Assembly (NCBI GenBank): GCA_024180945.1
Contig: JAKSGN010000013.1
Location: 372,001 to 436,000 of the forward strand
Reading direction: 5' to 3'
Origin: Macrophomina tecta
Lineage: Eukaryota; Ascomycota; Dothideomycetes; Botryosphaeriales; Botryosphaeriaceae
Length of the DNA stretch: 64,000 nt
Positions within the stretch are counted from its first letter, which is position 1, and every line of letters begins with the position of its first letter. Positions 10,064-22,287 of the stretch are shown in pieces. The notes under the pieces were generated by a model. That model was not told the origin of the DNA. It worked only from the letters and a program-made list of their open reading frames with translations, and did not search any database. Both the position numbers and the translations under genes were made by a program.

Positions 10064-10648
10064 GGCGGCGATTCGTTGCGGGGGTATCTCGAGAGCAAAA
10101 GGAAAAAAAACAAGGCAGTGCCGGGCTGGCAGCTCGCAGCACTCACGCCGCCTTTTCAACGCGCGTGTGCTTCGTCGGGCTGGGCGGGCTGAGAGAGTCA
10201 GGCGTTCGGCTCGTGCAGCATGAAGCCGGCGGCCGAGATCGCATCTGCACGACGGGTGTTGATGACAGCCAGCTTTACCTCAGGAATGCTCTGAAAGCGG
10301 CACCAGAAGTAGCCCCGCAATTTGGAGTCTCCAATTTATTTGGAGAAACTACATATCTTCGCCCATGGCGCCGCTTCTTTGGGCTGCACGCGCGGCGTTA
10401 ATGCGGCGCGTGGTGCTCTGGGACGCGTTGCGGGCGTAGATACGCGCATGGCGCTCGGATCTCTCTCCACCGCACTCCAACTCGTCCCACAATCTGCAGT
10501 AAATGATATTGCTAACAGAAAATAGATAAACAGCATCTAAGATCACATGCGCCTGTGCGTCTACTGTTGCCGACGCTGACCAATGAAAGCCCCTCCCTTA
10601 TCCTATTAAGTCTCTATCGTCTCCATCGTATCTGTCCTTTGAGTTTCC
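10064..10648. other. Intergenic region
   Basis: Promoter of the ACC deaminase gene and 3' flank of the next minus-strand gene. It contains a short imperfect repeat (tttggagtctccaatttatttggaga, read as two halves at about 10320-10346). No gene seen. Confidence 0.45.
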
Positions 10649-12549
10649 TTATTCGTCAACGATAACCCCACCAAAAAGCCATCTTCTACGCTGTCCAATC
10701 TGATTCACAACGCTTTCATCTCTTTTTCTGCGCTGAAGCCTTGGCCTTCCCCTGTAGTTCTTCGGCGAGTTGCAATCGGGATACGTCTCGAATGCCTCCT
10801 CCACAGTCAGCTCTGTGTCTCCATCGAACAGCATCGGCAACGGGGTCTTGAGGCTCCAGATCCCGTCCCTCTCGAATTCCTTGTCCCGCACTGCCATCAT
10901 CGGGATGTCTTTAGGATCCGGCAGGCTGAAGCGGCTCTGCCAGGGCAGCGTTTCCGGAGCCGGTATCTTCGGCCGCTTGCCCTCGTCGTCTGCACCCTCA
11001 CCATCCGTCAGCCTCCAACCCAACTAAATCAAACCAGGGGTCTGAAGGATTCACGAACCTCGAAGCAGATCAGCCGTGATCTGCACGCTCTGATACGCCT
11101 GCGCGAAGATCGTCTCGCCAAAGTCGAACACCGGCGCGCGGTCTGCCCACCATATCTCGCCCCACGGCGAGATGCGGTCTTCGGCGGGGACGGGCGGCGG
11201 TCCGCCAGGGCGGCGGGACGGAGGCGGGTAATCGCGCCTCTTCCTGGACTTCCTAAACCCGAAGTACCTCTCCTCGTCGGGGTTGGCTTCCTCGCCCTCT
11301 TTGTTCTTGCGCCTTAGATCGCTCTCATCGGCGTCATTGTCGGCAGCCTTCGCTTTGCCCTTACCGTTGGAATTCTTGGCGAAAGCGACAGTCTTGCCCT
11401 TACTCTTCCCGGGGATCTTTGCTGGCGCGGGCGACTTCTTTGGCGTGGCCTTCGACCGATAAACCTTCGTCTTCGCCGTGCTCGGACTATGGAGGAGCGG
11501 GTCATCCGAGTCGGAACTCTCAGACTCCTCCTCATCCTCAGACTCGTCGTCAGGGATGACGATCGCATTCATCTTACTCTGACCCTTGTTCCCATTGCCA
11601 CCACCACCGTCGCCGCCGCCGCCGCCACCACCACCACCACCACCGCTGCCGCCCGCACCGCTACCAGCAGTGTCGCCGCCGCTCTTCCTACCACCGCCTG
11701 ACAGCGTCGAACTCCCCCCACCACCACTTCTCTCCCCACTCTTCGCCGTCCCACCACCCCCAGTCTTCTTCCGCGCACTACTCCTCGTCGACCTTCCCGA
11801 CTCCACCGGCTCCTCCCTCCAATCCGGCACCTTCAACGAAAACGTCGACTGCACATTCACAAGCCGCCGCTCCGGCTCCGCAGCCACCACGACCCTCGGT
11901 CCCGGATTCCTAACACACTCCTCATAATACTCCACCACCGCCACTGACTTGCCGGGCGCCCCGCCCGTGCTCAGCAACCCGTACTGGGCAACAAAATCCT
12001 CGAGGTCGCGCACCTGCAGGGGCGTCGAGGGGGCCCAGTGCGTTTCGGCCCGCTTGCTCCATCCCTGAGGGGAGAGGTGCGACGGTTGTTGCTGGGTCTG
12101 CTGGGGCGGAGACTTCCGCGATGGTGGCGGAGGAGGAGGAGGAGGAGGAGGAGGAGGAGGAGTAGGAGGAGGAGGAAGCGGTGGAGACGGAGGGCTCTCG
12201 TCATATCCAGCAACGCCGCGGCCCCAGGGCCAGGTGAGCTTGAAGTCTTTATTGCGGGGGCAGGGGGAGGGCAGGGGAAGGGCAGCGCCGGCGGCGGGGA
12301 GGTAGGACGAAGAGGCGGAGCCGGGGCCCGCGCTGTGGTTCTCGTAGCGGAAGCGCCAGGGGTGGTGGGAAGCGCTGTACGGGTTGAGAGGGTCGGTGCC
12401 TGGACTGTGAGAGTGGCGGGGTATGTTAGCTGATTCTTCTCCTCTTTGCTTGGGTCTGGGGAGAGGTGGGCAGAGTCAAGGAGGCCTTCTCGCTTCCGGT
12501 CTTAATCGACTTACGGCAGAGGCAAAGCGAGCATCAGTCCAGCGGACAT
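10649..12549 (-). CDS. Low-complexity, Pro/Gly/Ser-rich protein, probably nuclear, unrecognised
   Basis: Three exons (minus): 12549-12515, 12404-11059 and 10989-10649, giving 573 aa. The 110-nt intron has GTAAGT and CTAAC..CACAG; the 69-nt intron has GTTCGT and CTGAC..GTGCAG; both keep frame. A 12-residue N-terminal exon leads into an aromatic segment (HHPWRFRYENH), a poly-Pro run (codons near 12131-12175) and a Gln/Pro stretch. Then come a conserved-looking block LEDFVAQYGLL...FSLKVPDW, a long Gly-run and Ser/Gly linker, an acidic DDESEDEEESESSDSDD patch, Lys/Ala/Pro-rich basic repeats, and a folded-looking C-terminus (ISPWGEIWWADRAPVFDFGETIFAQAYQ...). Acidic patches with basic clusters suggest a chromatin or nuclear role, but I recognise no named domain. 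Confidence 0.7.
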
Positions 12550-13394
12550 GGTGGCGGTCGTCTTAACGCACAACTAGCTCCGATTTATGGGGAAATGTGT
12601 TCTGTGCGTGTTATGTCTCGTCTTGTATGGCGAAATCACACACACCGTCCTGGTGTGGTGCGGTGCGGTGTCTACGACAGGGTGCCGTTGCTCTTCGAGG
12701 TTAGAAAGAGCGACCCTCTAGCAAACCAAGAGCTCGAACGGCCGCGGGAAACCGATTCACAAGATAGGAGCGGAAGTATGCCTGGGGAATAAGAGACACG
12801 GGCGTTCTAGTCTATTATCGATGGAGAATGGAGGCCTTGAAGGAAAGCGGGAGGGCGGGAGGGCGAAGGGGCACCGGGCGTTCAGACGGCTTGAAGAAAA
12901 AGAGTCGAGCGGCGCTGGTGAGTGACAAAGAAGGTGGCCGGGAGCTGGCCATGCTTGGCTCCTGTTGTAGGTGCGGTAGGCCGCTTGCGGGTGGTTGTCT
13001 TCTTTCCCGTTCACGGTGGCGGCGGAAGATGCGTACTTGTCCGAGCCCGTTATATCGTTATTTCTTTGCTTCAGGTATGGTTTTCTGCACACGGAAGCAT
13101 AATGGATGAGTTACGTGTGGTTGTCTCCCGGTTTCAGCTGCTGTTGGTCATGACAAACGGTCTTGGGATTCTTGGCGGAATGCATGCTTGGCCGGGCGGC
13201 GGGAAGAAAGGAGATACGATAAAAAAAAAAACTGGAGGCATATGAAAACGAGGGTATAGTGTACAGAGAAATGTAACCTTGAATTTGAGCGCAAATAGGG
13301 GATATCTTGAAAACTAAAGACGAAGCGCCGGACCGAAATGCACCATATATGCCGCCATCCTATAAACACTAATCAGGTTATTACGATATTATGT
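12550..13394. other. Intergenic region between two minus-strand genes
   Basis: Promoter of the 10649-12549 gene and 3' flank of the protease-like gene. An A-run lies at about 13220. Open frames here are overlapping and composition-driven. No gene seen. Confidence 0.5.
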
Positions 13395-15218
13395 TTACCT
13401 CTTTTCAGCAAGCATTTGCTGCTCTGCGTCTCTGATCGCCGCTACTCGCGTCTCATGGGGTGCTTCCAGCTCTGCATGCGAAGTTTGCCCTCTTGACCGT
13501 GGCGTATCTGCATTATCCGGCGTCGCCAGCTCCGGCAACTGGACCTCCTCATTTGCCGGCATTTCAAAGACAGGAGTATATTGAGCATCCATCTCCGCGT
13601 ACTTGCGTGACTCTGCGCCGTAAAGTTCTGCGTTGACCGTCTCCGAACCTTGCATTTCATGCCTGGCGTTGTCGGCTTCCAGTTCCGTCTTGTTGCCAAC
13701 CCCGGCGTCGCCGGGTCGCCCATCTCGGCCTGAGTCCATCTCGTTCTGCGTCTTCTCCGCTGCTTCAGCTTCAGCTGCCTCAGTGGCGGCTGTGGCTTCC
13801 TTCTCTTGGCGTTGCTTCTTGCGACGATAGGCAAGCCAGAAAATCAGCGCGAGAATAGCGACAACTGCGACAGCGCCGACAGCTATACCAGCGATTGCAC
13901 CATTGCTGAGACCGCTCTCCTGTTTGGTCACAGTCACGGACTGAATAGGCACAATGTTCTGGGTGGCAGACGAATCGGGAAAAAGGGCTTGGTGGACCGA
14001 GAAATTCTGATGGTCGTAGTCTGCAATAACATAGGCATTCTGGAGAAAAGCGCGGCCAAGCGTATATTGGCTATCGTTGACGGCGCGCTGCAGGGGGAAA
14101 TAACGGGTGGCATTCGGGTAGACTGGCCAGGAGGCGTTCATGGCAAGACTCTCATAGGGGAGAACGATGTCCACGGTTTCGCTTGTGGTAGTGTTTGCCC
14201 CAATGCGCATCGTCACAGCGGCCTTTTGGTCCAGGAGAGTGGCGTGCTGGGTGTCGTTGATGAGATAGATGGAATTCTCGGCATCCCACTGAATTCCAAA
14301 AGCATCTTCGAAAGCGGTGCAAACATCCTCTGGGAACCACATGGACGCAACCAGGGAATCGATAAACCAGAAATTGGCTGAAGACATGAGCGGCGTCGAG
14401 CTAACATTAGTGGTGACTGACTGGACAGCGCAAAGCAAATCTCTGGAAATGTCGGGGCCGAAGGGGATGCTGATGTTGTTATCCACATAGCGGCTGGTGT
14501 CTTTTCCGCCCAGAGTCAGGCTTCCGAAGACCTTGGGGGAACGATAGTATGAGCCGGCAGTGTAAGACCATGATGTGCTCGGGATTATGGACTGGTTGAC
14601 CAGAGTCTGCATCACGGTGGGCTTCGGGTCATTCAAGTCGGTGAAGTTGACAGGGCGCGGACTCAAGGGGAACACGCCCTCGTAGATGGACTTGTCGGCG
14701 ATGCCTCCGACGACCTGGTTGTCCAGCGAGGGCAGCCCGTAGGTGGGCCATCCCAGCCCAACGGTATCGAAGCCATAAACAGCGCGCGCGTCAGAGGCTA
14801 TGCCCAGCTGGTGCTCGACAAAGAGGGTCGACAGTTCGTAGATGCCCTGTTCAACCCAGGTGGTGGACTGGTTTCTGAGGTAGACCTTCCCGCGAGCATC
14901 GGAACAGGCGGTCTCGGAGCGGTTGTCATTCAAGCAGCCTTCGGGCAGGACGGGCCATAGGGCGGACTGGCCGGTGGCGGGCAGGAGGCGCAGGCTCTGC
15001 GAGGGGGTTCCGATGGTGATGGCGAAGGTAGACCACGGCCCGTCGTTGCCGTCCCTGAGGGATTGAAGTGGTCAGAGGCGGATCGGCAGACACGAGCTCG
15101 CTGAAACATACCAGTACTGGGTGGGCTGCAGCGAGACGGGCGCAGGCGCGCTCGTGGTTCCTGGTGCGAGAGACAGCAGAGCGGCGCAGAGCAGGGCGCG
15201 CACTCGGAGCAGGCGCAT
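13395..15218 (-). CDS. Membrane-anchored aspartic-protease-like protein lacking the first catalytic Asp
   Basis: Exons (minus) 15218-15112 and 15054-13395, joined across a 57-nt intron (GTATGT..CTCAG), giving 588 aa. A signal peptide covers about residues 1-24 (Arg-rich n-region, LLCAALLSLAP core, cut near TTSA/AP). The pepsin-like fold follows: FAITIGTPSQSLRLLPATGQSALWP at 46-70, where the usual DTGSS motif reads ATGQS, so Asp is replaced by Ala62. A second-lobe motif, FIDSLVASMWF, keeps Asp267. At least ten N-glycosylation sequons lie in the ectodomain. One TM helix (about 419-443, AIAGIAVGAVAVVAILALIFWL) precedes a roughly 145-residue charged cytosolic tail. The layout suggests a catalytically dead surface protein or receptor rather than a protease. 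It is divergent from the cell-wall protein gene. Confidence 0.8.
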
Positions 15219-16178
15219 GGTGTATGAGTGCGGGAGTGGACTGGTCGTGCACGGTAGCGGGCGGAAGAATGGAGGATTAGCAAATACGAGGAGCAGCGAT
15301 CTCAGCAAACGACGACCGCGACATGGGCGCGGTTGGAGGGAGGAGAGCAGGCTCGCAGAGCGGCGAGGTGGCTCTGCTCGCGTACTTTACGCGTGCCGAT
15401 CAGCCAGGCATGTCGAGTGCTGAGCGAGTTCGAGCGCTGGGCGGGCGGGTTGCAACCGCGCGCTGGCGTTGGATGGCGCGAAGGAAGAACCAGAGCGCGC
15501 GCTGATTGGCGCGAGACGAGGGCTCTGTTTTGGGGGCCTCGGCCTTGCACCTGCCCGGCTGGGAACAGCTCCCGCCTGCATCTGCAGGCCCGCCATCAAT
15601 TGACAGACCTGGCGTGCGACTCGCCGCCCCCGCCCATGCCCGTCCTCAAAGAACTCGCGCGACCACGGCGAGCAATCCAAGCGTCCCGAGCGGGTGCTAT
15701 CGGTCCAGCGCATCCTCATGGCGTCCGGCGACCAATCCTCCCGCTCTGACCCAACGGCCCCCATCTGTTCCCGCAGCCCATTCCGTGGCTGACACGCTGA
15801 ACACCTGCGTTCGAGATTTGGCCGGAGGATTCAATTCCATGCAGATCTGGCCGAGTGCCATCCAGCAACACAGATGGCCCCCGTCCGGCCCCACGCCAAT
15901 ATGCACATACGTATCCGCGTTCCCCTGGCAGCATGCAGCATGAATGGCTCCGCGTGCACCATTGGCGGCCGTCCCGTGTGGCCTGTCGTGGCTGCTGACG
16001 GCCAGGGACAACGGCTGAGGCTAGCCACACCAAGCCACGTTCTCGTATTATTAGCCTGCAAATCCCAATTCCTCTTTCTGACCTGATCACTGTCGCTCCT
16101 CTGCCTTCGGTGCTCGGTTGTCCTTCGTTTTTGCGCTCTTGGCTGCGCTTTCGCATCGCGCGTCGATCACTCGCTGCC
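15219..16178. other. Divergent promoter region
   Basis: GC-rich 960-bp spacer between two divergently transcribed surface-protein genes. Open frames on both strands are mutually overlapping and Arg/Ser/Pro-biased, so I take them as compositional. No gene seen. Confidence 0.5.
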
Positions 16179-18898
16179 ATGCGCGCGGCTACGAGAGCAC
16201 TGGCGCCTCTTGCGGCCGCCGCCTCCGTACAAGCATTTCCCCAGCAGAGTAAGAAGCTCAAGCCTCCGCCGTTCCAGAGTCTAACGCCGCGCAGCTGCCC
16301 CGCCGAATGCCACTCGACCCGCTGCTACGCCTGGAGCCACCCCAGCGCCAGCCTGTGAGGCCGATTGTTCAGTCAACGTGCCCTACTTCTACCAATACTC
16401 GTGGACCCCGAACGTGATTACGCAGAATATCACCTATGCCACCGTCATCACAATCATCAACACTCGCTACAACACCACCAGGTACTCAACCAAAACCGTA
16501 GACTTGCCTGACGGTTATACTCTCCCGCCAACGAATGAAGCTGGCACTATTGTGTGTCCAGTCACCCTCTATGACAACACAACTTCCTTGCTGTGAGCGC
16601 TCCTGCCCAATCCGCCGCGCGACCATGCTAATTGGCCAAAGCACGTACCCTAATGTGTTTGGTGATTATGAACCCACCTACAGTTGGGGTGGCAAAATCG
16701 CGACTACCAAAGCGACCGAACCCAGTTCGACTTTTTGTTCCGACTCCCCCGGCGAAACCGTGACGCTGAGGTCCCATCCCGACCTCAACGGATGGTGGTC
16801 CACCTACGGGACACAGTCCGACAAGCCTGCCCCAACAACCACGTTGGATGCCGCCCATGCAGATCCACGCGGGCTGAACTGGGCATGCGTCAAAGAGTCC
16901 GCTGCTTTCCCGACAAGGGCCTTCTTATCCACGTTCTTTGCCGATGAGGCCGCTCTTTTCCCTTGCACTTCCTCCATGGTTGGCCCAGTCGGGGCGGAAG
17001 CCACAGCAGCTTTCTTGACTGCCAACTCCATCTCGTATGAGGGTGACGACGATGGTCCTACCACATCCTCGCCGAATGGTGAGGCGACGACGATACCCGC
17101 AACTGCACACATCGAGACCTCGGTGCCAGTGGAAGTGCCAACGCCAACTGGTGGCGATGTCACTTCTACGGCACACATTGAGACCTCCGCAGTGATTGAG
17201 CCACCCACACCGACTTCACTAGACGATGGTCCCACTTCAACAGCGCATATCGAGACATCAGCAGTCCTTGAACCACCGCCTCCCGTTGTCACTTCGTCGG
17301 CAGCTTCAGCACACACAGAGATCTCAACCACTCTCGCCCTTCCAACACAACATATAGAGACTTCAGTCACTTTGCAACCCCCGAGTAGCACCAGTGCTCC
17401 TACGGAGGTGGGAACTGTCGTGGAGCCACCAGACGTCACGTCACTGCCAGGCTTCGCACACACAGAGCAATCGGCAGATCCTCTACCACCCTCTGTCACT
17501 TCACGGTCCTCATTTGTCTATACAGCACACACTGAATTGCCGCAATCGCTTGATGAGCCTACTCCAACCCAAGTCACTGTTGCACCACCGGCAGAAGTTG
17601 GAAGTGTCGTCCAGCCAGCTCCTATTACCACCGCGAATGGAGGTGGTGTCGGTGGAGTCATCGGCTCCATCATTGAGAGCTACTTTTCTAATGGAGGCAC
17701 GCCGCCAACGAATGTTCCCGGGCAGCCTCAGCAGGGCGCCCAGAATAATCCACCCGCCGGAACTCAGGCTCCCCCTGTTACCTACATCCCTGTAGGCTCC
17801 ACTTCTGTGGCTGTCGCACCTACTTTCATTCCAACAGTCATCGCTGGCATAAGCACGAGTGTTCCTGCTGTTGTTGTAGGATCAAGCACGGTTCTACCAG
17901 GACAAACGGTTGTATTCGACAACACCCCCATCTCAGTTCCTACCGTCAATGCTCAAGCTCCGTCAAATGGTCAAGCCCCACCAAACGGTCAGGAAAATAA
18001 CCATTTACAAGGTCAGCCGCAAGCACCTGCAGTCATTATCGGAGACAGCAGTACCGTTATCCTTCCAACGGTCGCGACGGCTCCTCAACCAACACTTCCA
18101 GCCCTCACCATCGGCGGCGAGACAGTTCAACCATCAGGTACTGCCTATATTATCTCCGGCCAAACAATGTCTCCCGGCTCTCCCATCACCCTCGGCAGCG
18201 GATCCTCCACCACAATTATCGCCCTCACAACCAACGCCGCCGGCTCCTCCATCGTCGTTGTCGGCAGTAGCACCGTCCCCTACACTGCAGCACCCACCAC
18301 CGCCGCCGCACCTGCCCTTACAGTTGCCGACCAAACCATCCACCCATCTGGTTCCGCCTATATTCTCTCCGGCCAAACCCTCCTCCCGAACGGCTCCCCC
18401 ATTACCCTCACCGGTCCCAACGGCGCCCCCACTACCCTCGCCCTCACCACCGACTCCGCCGGTAACACCGTCCTCGCTTCCAATGGTGTCACCCAGTCCC
18501 TTGCGGGGGTATCCGCGCAAACGACACCCGGCCCCCTGGTCCTCTACGGCACCACGATCCAGCCCACCGGCGGCACTGCTTACGTCTGGAACGGCCAGAC
18601 GCTGTCTCTCGGCGGCTCGATCACCATTGGCGGCTCCACAACGCTGGCCCTTACGACGAATGCCCAGGGGCAAACGGTTGTGGTGCAGCAGATTGGTGGT
18701 GCGAGCGCGACGACCACGACGGCATCGACGGTGGACGGATTGGGAGGTTTCATTAATTCGGGCTTAGGTGGTACGGCGGCCCCGACGAGTGCAAGTGCGA
18801 GCGTGTCATCCACGGGAGCGGCTATGGCGGTCGGAGGGCGGGGGCTCGCGAGTGGGATGCTGGGTGTGGTGGTGGGGGTTTTGGTGGCGGTGGTTTGA
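16179..18898 (+). CDS. Thr/Ser/Pro-rich repeat cell-wall protein, probably GPI-anchored
   Basis: Exons 16179-16248, 16295-16592 and 16642-18898, giving 874 aa. The two short introns (46 and 49 nt) have CTAAC/CTAAT branch sites and keep frame. A signal peptide (MRAATRALAPLAAAASVQAF) leads to a Cys-containing domain (about 40-220). Next come about seven imperfect copies of an AHIETSxxxEPPxP unit between 17100 and 17560. Then three copies of a longer module, about 70 residues apart, reading TIxPSGxAYIxSGQTxxPGSPITL (near 18115, 18330 and 18550). The C-terminus ends in a small-residue region and a hydrophobic tail (GMLGVVVGVLVAVV), the usual GPI-anchor signal. Ser/Thr density implies heavy O-mannosylation. 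Probable structural or adhesive wall protein. Confidence 0.8.
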
Positions 18899-19390
18899 TG
18901 TGGGGATAGATTTTGTGACGAAGTGGGTTTTGGTTATGCTGTTATGGTATTATGGCAAGCTTAGCTTAATGTTTAAAGTTTTATGTGAAATTTGGGCTGG
19001 GCCGAGTGTTCGGGAGACGGGTAGCATTCGTGGTATATGCTATGTGTAGCAGGGCCTACGTATTCTATGCCATGGCGGGATCGGAGAGTCTTTAGTTTCA
19101 AAATGTCATGGAAATTCCGGTCTTGGCAAGAGGAGGTGACAAGGCATATTCTGGCATATTTCACGGTTCAGAAAAGAGGCGCTGTTGGCACTGTCGAATT
19201 TTCTGCATCAAATATGCACTATTTTTTTTAGGCGAAAAAAAAAAAAAGGTCTCCGTACACCTTACCCTTAAAGCCTGACTCCCCCACCTGATGGCGCTTC
19301 TCCATGTCCCTCCTGCTTTGCCACGTTGTGCCATAATGGTCATTCTTTATATACGCATTTGGCAAATGCATTTTCATCAACCAGTACAAC
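18899..19390. other. Intergenic region upstream of tRNA
   Basis: 3' flank of the cell-wall gene. T-rich to mixed, with an A-run at about 19236-19248. No gene seen. Confidence 0.5.
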
Positions 19391-19477
19391 GGTCTTGTGG
19401 TCTAGTGGTATGATTCTCGCTTAGGGCACACCCTGAGTTGCTTGCGAGAGGCCCCGCGTTCGATCCGCGGCAAGACC
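19391..19477 (+). tRNA. tRNA-Pro (AGG) with intron
   Basis: The acceptor stem pairs GGTCTTG (19391-19397) with CAAGACC (19471-19477). The D-arm contains TGGTCTAGTGGTA. The anticodon stem TCTCGC/GCGAGA flanks a loop TTAGGG with anticodon AGG at 19423-19425. The T-arm is CCGCG-TTCGATC-CGCGG. A 16-nt intron (about 19427-19442) sits one base 3' of the anticodon, the canonical site. A TTTT Pol III terminator follows at about 19485. Confidence 0.93.
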
Positions 19478-22287
19478 CGTTCTTTTGCTCTTGGGGAGGC
19501 TGTTTGGGGTGTTGGTCTCGTTGGTCTAGTGCTGAGGAAATTTTTCTTTTAGGTGGGGAAAGGGGAACCAGGTGGGCCGAGGTTCGCCCGGAGAGGGGAA
19601 TGAGCTGGTGGGGAATGAGGGGGAGGTTTAGGGGGGGTTGAGAGATGATGGGAGAGGATGGGAGATGATGGGGGTGGGGAGGTGGCTAAGGATGAATGAG
19701 TGTAGTAGGGGTGAATGGATGGGAGGGATCTGAGTGGGAACCGCCGCGAGATGTGGGAGGTGGTGTGCATGTTTTCTTTTTCTTGTGCATATCAAGTGTG
19801 TATTGGCTCGAACAACTGTGTCGGGTCATGAGGCGCACTGAGAAATGCAGGCAGTGCGTCCTGAAATGTGCTTGAACTCTAAACGAACAGTCTGGAGAAA
19901 CTGCGTCCGCCACATGTGCATGACATGCAAAGCAAGGCCCTGAATGTTCTTGGCGAGCGCTGCAAGCCGTGAGAACCAAGAATTCATTCCCAGCAAAGAC
20001 TGAGTAAGTGGCTGTTGTCTTGACTTCGCTACTGAATGCAGGTGAGTGAGGCGTGGCACCTTTCAGATTTCCTAAAATTGTCTAGTGTGCTCTGGGCAGG
20101 GTCTGCTCTTGCAGCCTGCCAAAGTCTCAGTACTTCTCTCTCAACCCACCGTCTTCTCGCCTTCTTCATCTGGAGTACTCGTAAGCTCCTTTTGTGAGCC
20201 CACGTGGACCCTTAAGGCCTGTCCCGCACGGCTACCACGAGCAAATCACGCCAACGCTTCTTTCTTTGCTGCGAGCTGGCTAGCAAGTGATTAGGTCGCT
20301 TAACGTCGCTGCTAAAGTCATGCTCGCCCAACTACATCCGTCACTTGTGAGAGAAGTATGCTCTGGATCAACTTAGAGACCTTGTCTGAATGTACGCGAT
20401 CATCCTGGTCGACAATTACTTCCTGAGGTGAGACGAGGATATGGTCAAATTCACGGACATTGTTGCCTTCACCTACGCGAATACGTATGTTTCCGATCAT
20501 TTATTACGAGGCTTTCTCCCGGGGCTCGCTCGCCACAGGATCAAGAAGCTTCTCGAGTGCAGTCGTTTCCAAGAGCTCCTGGGAAATGGTGGTGATTTCT
20601 CCGTAGACATCGTCCGCCTCTTGAGCAAAGATGTTAAGATACCTGCTTCTGATGTGGACTCGGAGTCCGATCATAGCCAATTTCCTCCGGGTGGCATTGA
20701 AGGATGATGAGAATTCCGAACCGAGCGTTCAGTCTGATGGGCCTGGCCCCTCAAGTTCAAAGGCTCTGGAGGAGTAGGCCACTGTGCGCCACTATCTTCT
20801 GAAGAGTTGCTTTGACACAGCTTACCAAAATGCAAAGGATAAGCAGGTCACAAGTTGAGACCCATCTGGCCCTAAAATGGTTTGCTTTTCTCGAAGGTCT
20901 TGGATAGGGAAGAAATCTGAGAACTGGGAGGCAGACCACGGATTACATTTGAGTACACAGGGCTTTTCCGGAGTATCAGCGCAGAACAAACAAGCCCGTT
21001 TCCCTAATTCCCACGGACAGCCCATAACGCGAGGAAAATGCAGAAGCCGTAGCCTTCGCATTATTTGTCTGGATGTGTGGAGCCTGTGACGATGATGCTT
21101 GGTTAGGGGATCGTAAAACGTCGAATCCTTGTGCGGATATCGCATTTCTTTCTCCACTTGTCTCTAATTTCTTTTTCAAGTTGAATGCCCTTGCACATTG
21201 CTTACAGGATCCGAGATCGATGGCTTGCGGCGCCAACTCCGAAAGCAGGTATTCCCGAATCTCAGGTTCTCTCGACCGATCATCTTCATCATCCTCGCCG
21301 TTTTCCGAAGGAAGTCGGAGCACGACCCCCATTTGTGTGCTAATCCGGCGGCTTGAAGGAATCTGTGGCGTCGAATCAAGGTGGCGTGATGCCTGATCTC
21401 CTTCCGGAAGAGCTCCTTCATGCGGACGGAGCGGCTCAGGCCGAGCCACACAGCCTCTCCCGTCCCGCGAGGATCCTCCAAATGCGTCTTCCGGCAAGTG
21501 AAGCTGAGTACTCTTATCAGATTCGAACGCGTATCACCGTTTTCTTATCTCGCAGGCGACTTGCGGGAGTTCCACGAATCCGTTCTCAGAGACGCAGAGA
21601 CCCAGCGGGGGAGACACAACAGGAACCAGAAACTAGGCATCCGGGGTAGCGTAGCACTCATCAAATGCTTTTTCACACTATCGCAAGCCACTAAAACGCT
21701 TGGTGGCACCCTGGGGCTTGACCAATAATTTGTCTTTCCGACTGAACGTGATGTCATGCATAAATGCTGCATCACACCGTTAGGGAAATTGACCGCCGGG
21801 GCAGGTTAGCGAAGCAACTGCCTCATTGGACTTTGGGCTCGACACTGTATCACTTGGCGTTATTACGGGCTAGTTGACCCCACCATCGGTGCCGCGGCGG
21901 CGTGTGTGTGGTGGCTCCGCGTCCTCGCCACATTACGGTCCTGGCCCGCCATGCATGGTCTTTCCGGTGTGACGGGACGCGCGGGTGGAGACGATTGCGG
22001 GTTAAGATAAGCGGATTGTGGCAGATTCCACGGATGCTGGGTAGATTACATGGCGTAGGTGGTGATGACAGAGGAGAGGCAGCGGCCTAGAAGGAAAAAA
22101 GAGGGGGGGTGCGCACATATACAAGAGGCGTTTCGCTAGACTGTACTGCGTCTTCACATCATGTTGCGTCTTTGCTGATTATCACCCGGACTAACGCGAG
22201 GGTCGAGGAATACGAGAAGAGAGGAGAAATATCTCCTATCGGATATTTTCCTTCAGAAGAGCAAGGAGTAGGAACGGAGGAGTGGAA
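19478..22287. other. Gene-poor stretch with possible decayed coding sequence
   Basis: No intact gene supported over 2.8 kb. The first 300 bases are G-rich on the plus strand. On the minus strand, roughly 21500-20300, several protein-like stretches are separated by stops and frame changes. One reads IFAQEADDVYGEITTISQEL (near 20640-20580); another has a CxxC pair followed by Lys-rich sequence (near 21200). These could be remnants of one old gene. The last 400 bases are presumably the promoter of the next gene. Confidence 0.4.

Noticed and set aside
10999..11023. Alternative acceptor TTTAG near 11024 for the last intron of the 10649-12549 gene
   Set aside because: It would give an intron of about 35 nt, too short for this genome, and it shifts the frame; the GTGCAG acceptor at 10990 keeps frame and has a CTGAC branch site.
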